This document shows positions 17,242 through 25,223 of a stretch of 64,000 nt of DNA, in pieces; the stretch's first letter is position 1; the number at the start of each line of letters is the position of its first letter. Origin of the DNA: Prauserella alba (GTDB lineage Bacteria > Actinomycetota > Actinomycetes > Mycobacteriales > Pseudonocardiaceae); NCBI RefSeq assembly GCF_024171735.1, contig NZ_JAMTCH010000007.1, positions 62,001 to 126,000 of the forward strand, given 5' to 3'. The position numbers and the translations under genes were made by a program. The notes under the pieces are model-generated. The model searched no databases. It saw only the letters and a program-made list of their open reading frames with translations, and was not told where the DNA came from.

Positions 17242-17786
17242 ACCGGCGAGCTCACGCGCGAGGCCCGAGAGCGTCGCGGCTGCCCGCCGTCCGCGGGTAG
17301 CGCGGCGGTGCGGTGCGGTGAGGTTCCAGCGCGGTCGGCGGAACCGCTGGGCAGCGCCGTCGGCATCGCCCGGTCGGTGTCGCTCGATCGGCGGCGCGAC
17401 CATGGTGCTCTTCCGATCGGGCGATCCTGACGCTCCTGCGCGGCGCGCGCGGCCTGCTCCCTGCGGCCCGATGTCCCACCGGGGCGTCGGGCCGCAGTCG
17501 TTCGCCGGCCTTTACGCCCGAGTTCACCGCTTTTACCTGGCGAAAGTCATTCTTCAATTAGGCCGATCGACTGCAACTGAATCGATTCCCTGATCGTTCT
17601 TGTGAGAGAACCGACAGGACTGACCTGCCTGTGGTTGCGATACGGCCGTTAGTCTCTGGGAATCCCCAAGAAACGCACGCACCGCTTGGCCGCGGTGTGT
17701 GAAGCCATTTCGGTCGCCGGCAACGGAGCCCGCACCAGGACGCTGCAGTTCGGTGTGGGCTCTTGTCGTCGAAGACAGGAGAAGAG
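17242..17786 (+). promoter_or_regulatory. 545-nt intergenic region, pckG promoter and leader
   Basis: No supported gene. About 17520-17600 is AT-richer than its surroundings and contains the self-complementary AATCGATT plus outer CGATC/GATCG arms, a plausible control region for pckG. AGGAG at 17777-17781 is the ribosome site. The exact promoter could not be assigned. Confidence 0.4.
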
Positions 17787-19616
17787 ATGACTGCAGTAGC
17801 CATCCCAGGGCTGGACGACGCACCGACCACGCACAGTGGCGTGCTGTCTTGGGTGCGGGAGGTTGCGGAACTGACCACGCCTGACCGGGTGGTGTGGGTC
17901 GACGGTTCCGAGGAAGAGGCCGAGCGCATCAACCAGGAACTGGTCGAGGCTGGCACGTTCGTCAAGCTCGACAAGCGGCCGAACTCCTACTGGGCCGCTT
18001 CCGACCCGAGTGACGTCGCCCGGGTCGAGGAGCGCACCTTCATCTGCTCCGAGCGCGAAGAGGACGCCGGGCCCACCAACAACTGGATGGCCCCCGGCGA
18101 GATGAAGGCCACCATGACCGAGCTCTACCGGGGCTGCATGCGTGGCCGGACGATGTACGTCATCCCCTTCTGCATGGGCCCGCTCGGTGACGACGACCCG
18201 AAGCTCGGCATCGAGGTCACCGACTTCGCCTACGTGGTGTCTTCCATGGGCGTCATGACGCGCATGGGCAAGAAGGCGCTGGACAAGTTCGTCAAGGAGG
18301 ACGGCACCGAGCGTGAGTTCGTGCCGGCGCTGCACTCGGTCGGTCACCCGCTCGAGCCCGGTGAGCAGGACGTGCCGTGGCCGTGCAACGACACGAAGTA
18401 CATCACGCACTTCCCGGAGTCGCGCACGATCTGGAGCTACGGCTCGGGCTACGGCGGCAACTCGCTGCTCGGCAAGAAGTGCTACTCGCTGCGCATCGCC
18501 TCGGCGATGGCGCGCGACGAGGGCTGGCTCGCCGAGCACATGCTGATCCTCAAGCTGATCTCGCCGGAGAACAAGGCGTACTACGTCGCCGCCGCGTTCC
18601 CGAGCGCGTGCGGCAAGACGAACCTCGCGATGCTGCAGCCCACCCTGCCCGGCTGGCGCGCCGAGACCATCGGTGACGACATCGCGTGGATGCGGTTCGG
18701 TGAGGACGGCCGCCTGTACGCGATCAACCCCGAGTTCGGCCTCTTCGGTGTGGCGCCCGGCACCGGCGAGAAGACCAACCCGGTGGCGGTCAAGACCATC
18801 GACAAGGGCAATACGGTCTACACCAACGTCGCGCTCACCGATGACGGCGACGTCTGGTGGGAGGGCCTGACCAAGGAGGCACCGGCTCACCTGACCGACT
18901 GGAAGGGCCGTGACTGGACGCCGGACTCCGACGAGCCCGCCGCCCACCCGAACTCGCGGTTCTGCGCCCCCATCTCGCAGATCCCGACGCTGGCGCCGGA
19001 GTGGGACGACCCGCAGGGCGTGCCGATCTCGGCGATCCTGTTCGGTGGCCGCCGGAAGACGACGGTGCCGCTGGTCAACGAGTCCCGCGACTGGCAGCAG
19101 GGCGTGTTCATGGGCGCCACCATGTCGTCGGAGAAGACCGCGGCCGCCGCGGGCAAGGTCGGCGAGGTGCGCCGCGACCCGATGGCGATGCTGCCGTTCC
19201 TCGGGTACCACGCGGGTGACTACTTCCAGCACTGGCTGGACACCGGCAAGAACGCCGACCAGTCGAAGCTGCCGAAGATCTTCTACGTCAACTGGTTCCG
19301 CCGCGGTGACGACGGCCGGTTCCTGTGGCCCGGGTTCGGCGAGAACACGCGCGTTCTCAAGTGGATCGTCGAGCGGCTCGAAGGCAAGGCGAACGCCCAG
19401 GAGACGCCGGTGGGCCTCGTGCCGACCGCCGACGACGTCGAGACGTCCGGCCTGTCGGAGCCGATCGAGGACATCCAGGCGTCGCTGGACGTCAACGTCG
19501 ACGAGTGGAAGCAGGAGATCCCGCTCATCGAGGAGTGGTTCGCCTCGATCGGCGAGGACAAGATCCCGTCCGCGCTGAAGGACGAGCTCGCCGCCTTGAA
19601 GCAGCGCCTCGGCTGA
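17787..19616 (+). CDS. pckG: Phosphoenolpyruvate carboxykinase (GTP)
   Basis: Converts oxaloacetate and GTP to phosphoenolpyruvate, CO2 and GDP, the entry to gluconeogenesis. The 609-aa protein has the GTP-PEPCK hallmarks: catalytic Cys275 within [12 protein letters not shown] (the P-loop), the [15 protein letters not shown] segment, and FYVNWFRR near the C-terminus. Length is normal for the family. ATG 17787 has AGGAG six bases upstream; an in-frame TTG eight codons earlier lacks this. It stands alone, preceded by a long leader region and followed by a family A terminator. Confidence 0.98.
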   Translation: MTAVAIPGLDDAPTTHSGVLSWVREVAELTTPDRVVWVDGSEEEAERINQELVEAGTFVKLDKRPNSYWAASDPSDVARVEERTFICSEREEDAGPTNNWMAPGEMKATMTELYRGCMRGRTMYVIPFCMGPLGDDDPKLGIEVTDFAYVVSSMGVMTRMGKKALDKFVKEDGTEREFVPALHSVGHPLEPGEQDVPWPCNDTKYITHFPESRTIWSYGSGYGGNSLLGKKCYSLRIASAMARDEGWLAEHMLILKLISPENKAYYVAAAFPSACGKTNLAMLQPTLPGWRAETIGDDIAWMRFGEDGRLYAINPEFGLFGVAPGTGEKTNPVAVKTIDKGNTVYTNVALTDDGDVWWEGLTKEAPAHLTDWKGRDWTPDSDEPAAHPNSRFCAPISQIPTLAPEWDDPQGVPISAILFGGRRKTTVPLVNESRDWQQGVFMGATMSSEKTAAAAGKVGEVRRDPMAMLPFLGYHAGDYFQHWLDTGKNADQSKLPKIFYVNWFRRGDDGRFLWPGFGENTRVLKWIVERLEGKANAQETPVGLVPTADDVETSGLSEPIEDIQASLDVNVDEWKQEIPLIEEWFASIGEDKIPSALKDELAALKQRLG

Positions 19617-19666
19617 GTCTGTAACAGGGAGTGACGCGCGTCGTCACCCTCTTCGCGTTCCATCGT

Positions 19667-19719
19667 GCCCCCAGGGGCACCTTGGTGGCACTCAACGCCC
19701 CCAAGGTGCCCCTGGGGGC
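19667..19719. terminator. Family A inverted repeat, copy 2 (perfect arms)
   Basis: Two 19-nt arms, GCCCCCAGGGGCACCTTGG and its exact reverse complement, flank a 15-nt spacer (TGGCACTCAACGCCC). It lies between convergent pckG and the methyltransferase gene. Confidence 0.8.
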
Positions 19720-19726
19720 TTTGCCG

Positions 19727-20461
19727 TCACCGATCGTGTGCACGCTGTGTGACGACGACGTGCTCCAACCCGGGGCGGTCTGGGGCGTCGCGCACGTGCG
19801 GCACGGTGAAGCCCGCCGCGTGCAGGGTCGCGGTGACCTCGTCGAGGGTGCGGAAGCGGAGCGTCGAGTCGGACGCGACCGTGGATCCGTCCGGGAACCG
19901 ATAGTCGTGCCGGAACGACACGAGCGGCAGCACCACGTCGGTCACGGTCGTCGCCACGGTCACCGCGCCGACCTCGGGCACGTCCCGCGTCACGTCGGGT
20001 GCGGCAGCCCACCTCTGCCAGGCGCGGGCCTCGGCCCGGCGGGTTTCGAAGACGAGCCACCCGCCGGGCCGCAGCGCGGCGTGCACGGCGGTCAACGTCG
20101 CGTGCCAGTCCTCGTCGGTCAGGAAGACCTGTGCCACGTTGCCGGTCATCACCGCGAGGTCGGCGCGGAACTCGGGCAGCCGTGACGGCACGGCGCCGGC
20201 GCCGCCGCAGAGCCACGTGACGTCGGCGTTCTTGCCGCGGGCGATCTCCAGGGACGCTTCGGCCGGGTCGACGCCGACGACGTCGCAGCCCTTGCCGGCC
20301 AGCGCCGCGGCCAGTTCACCGGTGCCGCAGCCGACGTCGACCACCCGAGCCGCATCCGTCTCCTCGGCGATTCCCAGGTACAGCGCCAGGTCGGCGCGGG
20401 GTCCTTCGAACACGTCATAAAGCGGTACGAGGCGTGGGTCGGCGAAGATCGCATCAGGCAT
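19727..20461 (-). CDS. Class I SAM-dependent methyltransferase
   Basis: A 244-aa Rossmann-fold methyltransferase. SAM motif I is VVDVGCGTGELAAAL (about residue 40), with an acidic residue ending strand 2 (VGVDPAEAS), then FRADLAVMTGNVAQVF and LRPGGWLVFETRR. Residues 4-25 (FADPRLVPLYDVFEG) are typical of a common actinobacterial group of small-molecule methyltransferases. The substrate is unknown. ATG 20461 gives the family start; the longer frame upstream overlaps the promoter of the divergent F420-type gene. It ends 7 nt from a family A element. Confidence 0.9.
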   Translation of the reverse strand: MPDAIFADPRLVPLYDVFEGPRADLALYLGIAEETDAARVVDVGCGTGELAAALAGKGCDVVGVDPAEASLEIARGKNADVTWLCGGAGAVPSRLPEFRADLAVMTGNVAQVFLTDEDWHATLTAVHAALRPGGWLVFETRRAEARAWQRWAAAPDVTRDVPEVGAVTVATTVTDVVLPLVSFRHDYRFPDGSTVASDSTLRFRTLDEVTATLHAAGFTVPHVRDAPDRPGLEHVVVTQRAHDR

Positions 20462-20579
20462 TCGCGGACGGTACGGCCCGGAATCGGCGGCGTGCGAACG
20501 GATTTCGCTCACCGCGGACCTGAGCCGGTGTCCACCCGGAACAGCCGTGGCCACGTCCGGATTTCGGTACCGTGCTGCC

Positions 20580-21419
20580 ATGGAATTCCGGTTCGGTGTG
20601 AACATGCTCGCCTCGGACGAGCGGATGCGTTGGCTCGACAAGTGCCGCAAAGCCGAGGACCTCGGCTTCGACGTCGTCGCGACGCCCGATCACCTGGGGA
20701 TGCCGGCACCGTTCCCGTCGCTGGTCGCGGCGGCGGAGGCGACGGAGCGGGTGCGGCTCACGACGTTCGTCGTCAACACCGCGTTCTACAACCCGACCCT
20801 GCTCGCACGTGATGTCGACACGACCGACCTGCTCCTCGGAGGCAGGTTCGAGGTCGGCCTCGGTACCGGGTACGCAAAGGCCGAGTTCGACGAGGCCGGA
20901 CTGCCGTTCCCCCGCCCCGGCGCGCGGCTGGACCATCTCGAACAGTGCCTCGCCGTGCTCAGGCGGCACTACGGCGAGCGCAAGTTGCCGCCGATCGTCC
21001 TCGGTGGACAGCGCGACCGGATGCTGCGCATCGCCGCGCGGGAGGCCGACGTCGTCGCACTGTCGGGGGTGCATTTCAACCGCGACGGCGACGCCGCGAG
21101 CCTGGCAGATCTGTCCGAACTCGACGAACGAGTCGCGTTCGTGCGCTCCGAAGCGGGAGACCGTGACCCGGAGCTGAACATGCTGATCCAGCACGTGGAC
21201 GTCACTGACGATCGCGCAGCAGGACTCGAACGCATCCAGCAGTACGACGAGGCGAAGCCGGTCGACGAGCTGGGCGAGCTGCCGATGCTGCTGGTCGGCA
21301 CCGCCGAGCAGATCGCCGACCGGCTGCGTGCCCACCGGCAGCGGTTCGGACTCAGCTACATCACCGTGATGGAGAAGGACATGGAAAGGTTCGCGAGCGT
21401 CATCGAACAGCTGCGCTGA
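20580..21419 (+). CDS. LLM-class F420-dependent oxidoreductase
   Basis: A 279-aa luciferase-like TIM-barrel protein. MEFRFGVNMLASDERMRWLDKC with AEDLGFDVVATPDHLG and GLGTGYAKAEFDEAGLPF match the actinobacterial F420-dependent TIGR03621-type group. Such enzymes use reduced or oxidised cofactor F420 for hydride transfer to unknown substrates. ATG 20580 is the family start. It is divergent from the methyltransferase (118 nt). Its stop overlaps the next ATG by one base (TGATG), coupling it to the ABC ATPase. Confidence 0.9.
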   Translation: MEFRFGVNMLASDERMRWLDKCRKAEDLGFDVVATPDHLGMPAPFPSLVAAAEATERVRLTTFVVNTAFYNPTLLARDVDTTDLLLGGRFEVGLGTGYAKAEFDEAGLPFPRPGARLDHLEQCLAVLRRHYGERKLPPIVLGGQRDRMLRIAAREADVVALSGVHFNRDGDAASLADLSELDERVAFVRSEAGDRDPELNMLIQHVDVTDDRAAGLERIQQYDEAKPVDELGELPMLLVGTAEQIADRLRAHRQRFGLSYITVMEKDMERFASVIEQLR

Positions 21420-22042
21420 TGGAGCTGGTCGCGGACGGACTCGGGGTTCGCGCCGGTGACGTGTGGCTGCTGCGCGAGGTCGACCTGCACGTGCGACCGG
21501 GCGAATGCCTGGTGCTCACCGGCCCCAACGGCAGCGGCAAGTCGACGTTCCTTCGTGTCGTGTACGGCATGCAGGAACCCGCGGAGGGCATCGTCACCGT
21601 CGGCGGTGCGTCGCCGGACGAGCGCGACCGGAGCTTCCGGAGACGCGTATCGGCGTTGCTGGACGACTCCGACTTCTTCGCCGAGTTCACCCCGGTGCAG
21701 CACCTGGAACTACTCGGGACGTCGTTCGGCGCCGACCTCGACGTCGATGCGCTGCTCGAGGATGCGGCACTCGCCGACCGTGCCGATGTCACGGCGGGCT
21801 CGCTCTCGGCGGGCCAGCGGCGGCGGCTGCTCCTGCTCGGCGTGACAGCGAGGCCGTTCGACGTGCTCCTGCTCGACGAACCCGAGCGCGCACTCGACGT
21901 CGCGGGAAAAGGGTGGCTGACCGACGTCATCGCACGCGCGACGGGGAACGGTGCGGTCGTCGTGCTCGCGACGCATCATCCGCCGTTGCTCGACGCAGCC
22001 GATCACGTGCTCGAACTCGGGGCCCCCGAACCGGCGCGGTAG
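21419..22042 (+). CDS. ABC transporter ATPase, short form
   Basis: A 207-aa ATPase with Walker A GPNGSGKST, a signature-like LSAGQRRRLLLLG, Walker B VLLLDEPERALD and H-loop ATHHPPLLD. The size matches CcmA-like or multi-TM exporter ATPases. It overlaps the F420-type gene by one base. The following gene encodes a multi-TM protein that is probably its permease, starting 13 nt downstream. The substrate is unknown. Confidence 0.88.
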   Translation: MELVADGLGVRAGDVWLLREVDLHVRPGECLVLTGPNGSGKSTFLRVVYGMQEPAEGIVTVGGASPDERDRSFRRRVSALLDDSDFFAEFTPVQHLELLGTSFGADLDVDALLEDAALADRADVTAGSLSAGQRRRLLLLGVTARPFDVLLLDEPERALDVAGKGWLTDVIARATGNGAVVVLATHHPPLLDAADHVLELGAPEPAR

Positions 22043-22055
22043 CGATGATCCGGCC

Positions 22056-23224
22056 ATGACGCTGCGCAAACTCCTCAGCGGTGACACGACCGCACTGCTC
22101 GCCGTGTTCGCCGCCGGCTGGCTGTTCAGCGCGTTCTACCGCATCGAGTGGTGGCGCGAGCTCGTCGAGGTCGATGTGGGCACGCACGCGGCTGCCGTGG
22201 TGACGTTCTGCTGCGTGGTGGCGGTCGCCGTCTGGTCGTCGTTGCTGCGGCGGCGATTCCTCTGGGCCGACCCCGCCGAGCTGACCTGGCGCGGTTTCGT
22301 GGGCCGCCATGACAGGGCGCTCGCCATCAGCGGTCGCGTCTGGTTGGGCTGGCTGGCGCGGCTCGCGGGGTTGGCGTACGCCGGGACGTTCCTCGGCATG
22401 GTCTGGCAGGTGCCGTCGTGGGCGTGGCAGGCGATGGCGGCCGTCGTCGTTCTCGGTGGCCTGTCCAGCCTGCCGATGGCGGCGGGTGTCGGCACGCCGT
22501 GGCGCCTGCCCGTTGCTGCACGTACCGGCCGCGAACGCCTCGTCGAGGGCTGGCACGAACGCGTGGTGCGTGCGGTCGGCGTGACGTTCATGGACCCGGG
22601 GATGCTGTTCCCGCCCGCGAACCCGGTCCGCATGCGGATGCGTTCGGTGTGGTCGTTCGTCGCCGCGGGTGTGGTGGGCCGAGCGCGGTTCGTGCCCGCT
22701 GCGGCTGGACTCGCGGTGGTGGCGGCACTCGCCCGCCCGGTACTGCCCGCCGCTCCGGAGGTGGTGCTCGCGGGTGGGTGCGCGTTCGTCGCACTGGTGC
22801 CGTTCGGGGCGGTGCCGCGTGGCTCTGGCGTTCACCGGGGCTGCGGCGGTGGCTGGACGAACCGGACGTCGTGTTGCGCGCCTGCACACTCGTTGCGTTG
22901 TTGGCCGTCACAGCAGCGTGGGCCGCACTGTTCGTACTGGCCGTCGCGGCCATGGGCGGCGGGCCGCTCTGGGATTCCCCTGTGTTGCCGTTGGTGCCCG
23001 TGATCGCAGCCGGTGTGCTCCGTACCGCGACGCGCCTTCCGGTCGATTACGCGACTCCGGCAGCGACCGACACGCCGTTCGGCCGGGTGCCGGTGCACTT
23101 GATAACGCAACTGGTGCGCGGCCCCGACCTCGTCGTGGTGGGCGTGGTGCTGACCGCGGTGCTGCCGATGCCCGCGGCACTGATCGTGGCTGCCGCGGGC
23201 ATCGGCTGGGCGTTGCTGCGCTGA
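22056..23224 (+). pseudogene. Frameshifted multi-TM protein, likely permease partner of the ABC ATPase
   Basis: From ATG 22056 the frame encodes a polytopic membrane protein (MTLRKLLSGDTTALLAVFAAGWLF, about five TM segments, FMDPGMLFPPANP in a loop). Around 22,800-22,830 the coding signal moves to the +2 frame. That frame continues naturally (WLWRSPGLRRWLDEPDV, then three more TM segments) and stops at 23224. Without correction the first frame loses its hydrophobic pattern. Inserting one base restores a single protein of about 390 residues; two GGGG runs nearby are candidate sites. It may be a sequencing error, a recent mutation or, less likely, programmed slippage. Confidence 0.75.
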
Positions 23225-23230
23225 CTCCAC

Positions 23231-23248
23231 CGGGCCACGATCGGCCCG
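23231..23248. terminator. Short hairpin between convergent genes
   Basis: CGGGCC and GGCCCG form a 6-bp stem around ACGATC, between the frameshifted membrane gene and the Nramp-like gene. Confidence 0.4.
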
Positions 23249-23278
23249 CAACCGGTCAGCTCGGCCGAGGGTGCGAAC

Positions 23279-24577
23279 TCAGAACAGTCCGATGAGCTTG
23301 TCCACGGCAAGGTAGCCGAACAGGCCGAGGCACACGGCCAGCAACGTGTTCGACACCCAACCCGACCGGCCGACGCGTTCGACCCGGTTCGAGTTGAGCA
23401 GGAACAGCAGTGTGCCCGCGAGGAACGGCATGAACAACGCACCGAGCGCGCCGTAGGCGACGGTCAGCTGGAACGGCTGGTCGAGGAACAGCAGCGCCAT
23501 CGGCGGGAACGTCAGCCACGCCACGTACCCGCGGAACACCGGGCTGCCGATGCCCGCGCGGTGGTCGTAGTCCGCGAGACCCTCGGACTCGCCGACCGTG
23601 TACCGCGGCAGGCGCCACGTGCGCCACCAGTCGGCGAACAGCAGGCTGACACCGTTCCACACGCCGACGAGCGAGCTGAACGACACGGCCCAGAACCCGA
23701 TGAGGAACGGGATGCGTGCCCACTGGCCGTAGTCGGAGGCAAGCGTGTTGCCGAGCATGAGCAGACCCTCGTCGCCGTCGACGACGTTCTGCCCGGCGAG
23801 TAGCTCGGCACCGACGATGAGCATCGCGATGACGAAGATCGCCGTGGTGATGTAGCCGGTCGTGTTGTCGAGCCGCATCATCGACAGCCACCGCGACGAC
23901 CGCCAGCCCTTGGCGAGGGTCCAGTACCCGTAGGCGGCCATGGTGATGGTGCCGCCGACGCCGCCGATCAGTCCGAGGACGTAGACGAACGACCCGTCGG
24001 GCAGCCGCGGCACGAAACCGTCGAACGTCTCCACCAGGTTCGGCGTCACGAGGATCGCGGTGCCGACGACCGAGACGAACATGACGCCGACGAGTGCGGT
24101 CATCACCTTCTCGATCACGGCGTACCGGCCGAACCACACCAGCACGAACCCGACGACGCCACTGAGCATCGCCCAGTAGCGCACGTCGAGAGCGGGGAAG
24201 AGCGCGTTGAGGGGCAGGCCGCTGGCCGACATGGCCGTGGCGCCGTAGACGAAGCCCCACACCAGGGCGTACGCGCCGAAGTAGACGAGGACCCATCGGC
24301 CGAGGGTGCGCCAGCCCGAGAGCATCGTGCGGCCGGACGTGAGGTGCCACCGGCCGACGGCTTCCGCCAGCGCGATCTTGAAGATCGTTCCGACGATCAC
24401 CGCCCACAGCAGTGTGTAGCCGTAGCGCGAGCCCGCGACCATCGTGGCCACGAGATCGCCGGCACCGACGCCGGTCGCCGCGGCCATGATGCCGGGGCCG
24501 ATCTGACGCACCTTCGCTTTCAGGCCGACGGGGACTTCGGGTTCTGCCACCTCGCCGTGGCGGGGATCGGAGGACAT
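23279..24577 (-). CDS. Nramp-family transporter lacking canonical metal-site motifs
   Basis: A 432-aa protein with about eleven TM segments and the Nramp N-terminal signature GPGIMAAATGVGAGDL. In canonical Nramp the TM1 metal site is DPGN; here it reads VGAGD. The TM6 MPH motif is replaced by TITMAAYGYW, without His. Proteins altered this way include Nramp-related magnesium transporters, so transition-metal uptake should not be assumed. ATG 24577 was chosen at the family start. A small HTH regulator gene ends 10 nt upstream in the same direction, giving a two-gene leftward operon. Confidence 0.85.
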   Translation of the reverse strand: MSSDPRHGEVAEPEVPVGLKAKVRQIGPGIMAAATGVGAGDLVATMVAGSRYGYTLLWAVIVGTIFKIALAEAVGRWHLTSGRTMLSGWRTLGRWVLVYFGAYALVWGFVYGATAMSASGLPLNALFPALDVRYWAMLSGVVGFVLVWFGRYAVIEKVMTALVGVMFVSVVGTAILVTPNLVETFDGFVPRLPDGSFVYVLGLIGGVGGTITMAAYGYWTLAKGWRSSRWLSMMRLDNTTGYITTAIFVIAMLIVGAELLAGQNVVDGDEGLLMLGNTLASDYGQWARIPFLIGFWAVSFSSLVGVWNGVSLLFADWWRTWRLPRYTVGESEGLADYDHRAGIGSPVFRGYVAWLTFPPMALLFLDQPFQLTVAYGALGALFMPFLAGTLLFLLNSNRVERVGRSGWVSNTLLAVCLGLFGYLAVDKLIGLF

Positions 24578-24587
24578 GCGCAGCAAT

Positions 24588-24881
24588 CTAACCGGCGTCG
24601 GCGCGGCGGGACAGGGCGGTGTCGTCCGTTTCGTCCGCGGGGTCGGCCAGCGCCGTGCGCAGGTCGTCGAGCGGCAGGCCCACGGCGTCGGCGATCGCCA
24701 GCACGGTGAAGAACGCCGGCGTCGGGATGCGGCCGGTCTCGATCTTGCGCAGGGTCTCCACCGAGATGCCAGCGTCGGCGGCGACCGCGACCATGCTGCG
24801 CTCGCCGCGTGCACTGCGCAGGGCGATGCCGAGTCGTTCGCCACGCAGGCGTTCGGCTTCGCTCAACGGCACTCGCACCAC
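24588..24881 (-). CDS. Small HTH (XRE/Cro-CI type) regulator
   Basis: A protein of about 97 aa. The HTH is seen as LGIALRSARGERSMVAVAADAGISVETLRKIETGRIPTPAFF, a typical XRE fold with the IETGR recognition-helix end. The C-terminal tail is short and acidic. The start is one of three in-frame GTG codons (24881, 24878, 24872). A TACTAT -10-like box 7 nt before 24881 suggests a leaderless message starting there. It is first gene of the operon with the Nramp-like transporter and probably controls it. Confidence 0.8.
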   Translation of the reverse strand: MVRVPLSEAERLRGERLGIALRSARGERSMVAVAADAGISVETLRKIETGRIPTPAFFTVLAIADAVGLPLDDLRTALADPADETDDTALSRRADAG

Positions 24882-24888
24882 GGCGCCG

Positions 24889-24894
24889 ATAGTA
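24889..24894 (-). promoter_or_regulatory. Candidate -10 box for leaderless HTH gene
   Basis: On the reverse strand TACTAT ends 7 nt before the first GTG, the spacing expected if transcription starts at the start codon. No convincing -35 box was seen. Confidence 0.4.
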
Positions 24895-24976
24895 ATGCCG
24901 ATCCGTGCCGGCCGGATATCGCTTACCGACGGCCGTGCGAGGCCAGGACGAGCTGTGCGCACAGCGGCCGTGCACC

Positions 24977-25030
24977 TGTGCACACAGCTTGTGGATAACT
25001 CTGTGGAAAACATGGGGAGGCTGTGCACAA
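24977..25030. promoter_or_regulatory. Cluster of DnaA-box-like 9-mers
   Basis: Four words of the same orientation lie in 54 bp: TGTGCACAC (24977), TGTGGATAA (24990), TGTGGAAAA (25002) and TGTGCACAA (25022). The second is the exact reverse complement of the consensus TTATCCACA; the others differ by one or two bases. There is no dnaA or dnaN nearby, so this is not the usual oriC context. Confidence 0.5.
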
Positions 25031-25105
25031 GGCTGTGAACGCATCGGGGGTCCCGTGAACGCTTGCGGACGCCCGTCGGCAGGCAGCCACCGGGCGCGCA
25101 CACGA

Positions 25106-25147
25106 CGAGGCCCGCCTCCCCGCCTTGAGACGGGGAGGCGGGCCTCG
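25106..25147. terminator. Strong 17-bp stem terminator
   Basis: CGAGGCCCGCCTCCCCG pairs perfectly with its complement across an 8-nt loop (CCTTGAGA). It is the second hairpin downstream of the leftward aminopeptidase gene. Confidence 0.65.
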
Positions 25148-25188
25148 TGCGCTGCGGTGAACCGCCGGTGTCACGCCCTCCGGTGCGG

Positions 25189-25222
25189 CACCGCCCGGCG
25201 GCAGGTCCGCCGCCGGGCGGTG
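25189..25222 (-). terminator. 14-bp stem terminator at the aminopeptidase stop
   Basis: CACCGCCCGGCGGC and its reverse complement enclose a 6-nt loop directly after the stop codon at 25224. With the hairpin at 25106 it forms a tandem terminator. Confidence 0.7.
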
Positions 25223-25223
25223 C

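Noticed and set aside
17252-17557. Possible leftward gene between the acidic protein and pckG
   Set aside because: Low-complexity Arg/Pro translation, no ribosome site, and it overlaps a probable promoter region.
24977-25030. Chromosomal origin of replication
   Set aside because: Only four boxes, no dnaA/dnaN neighbours and no AT-rich unwinding element; kept only as a DnaA-box cluster.
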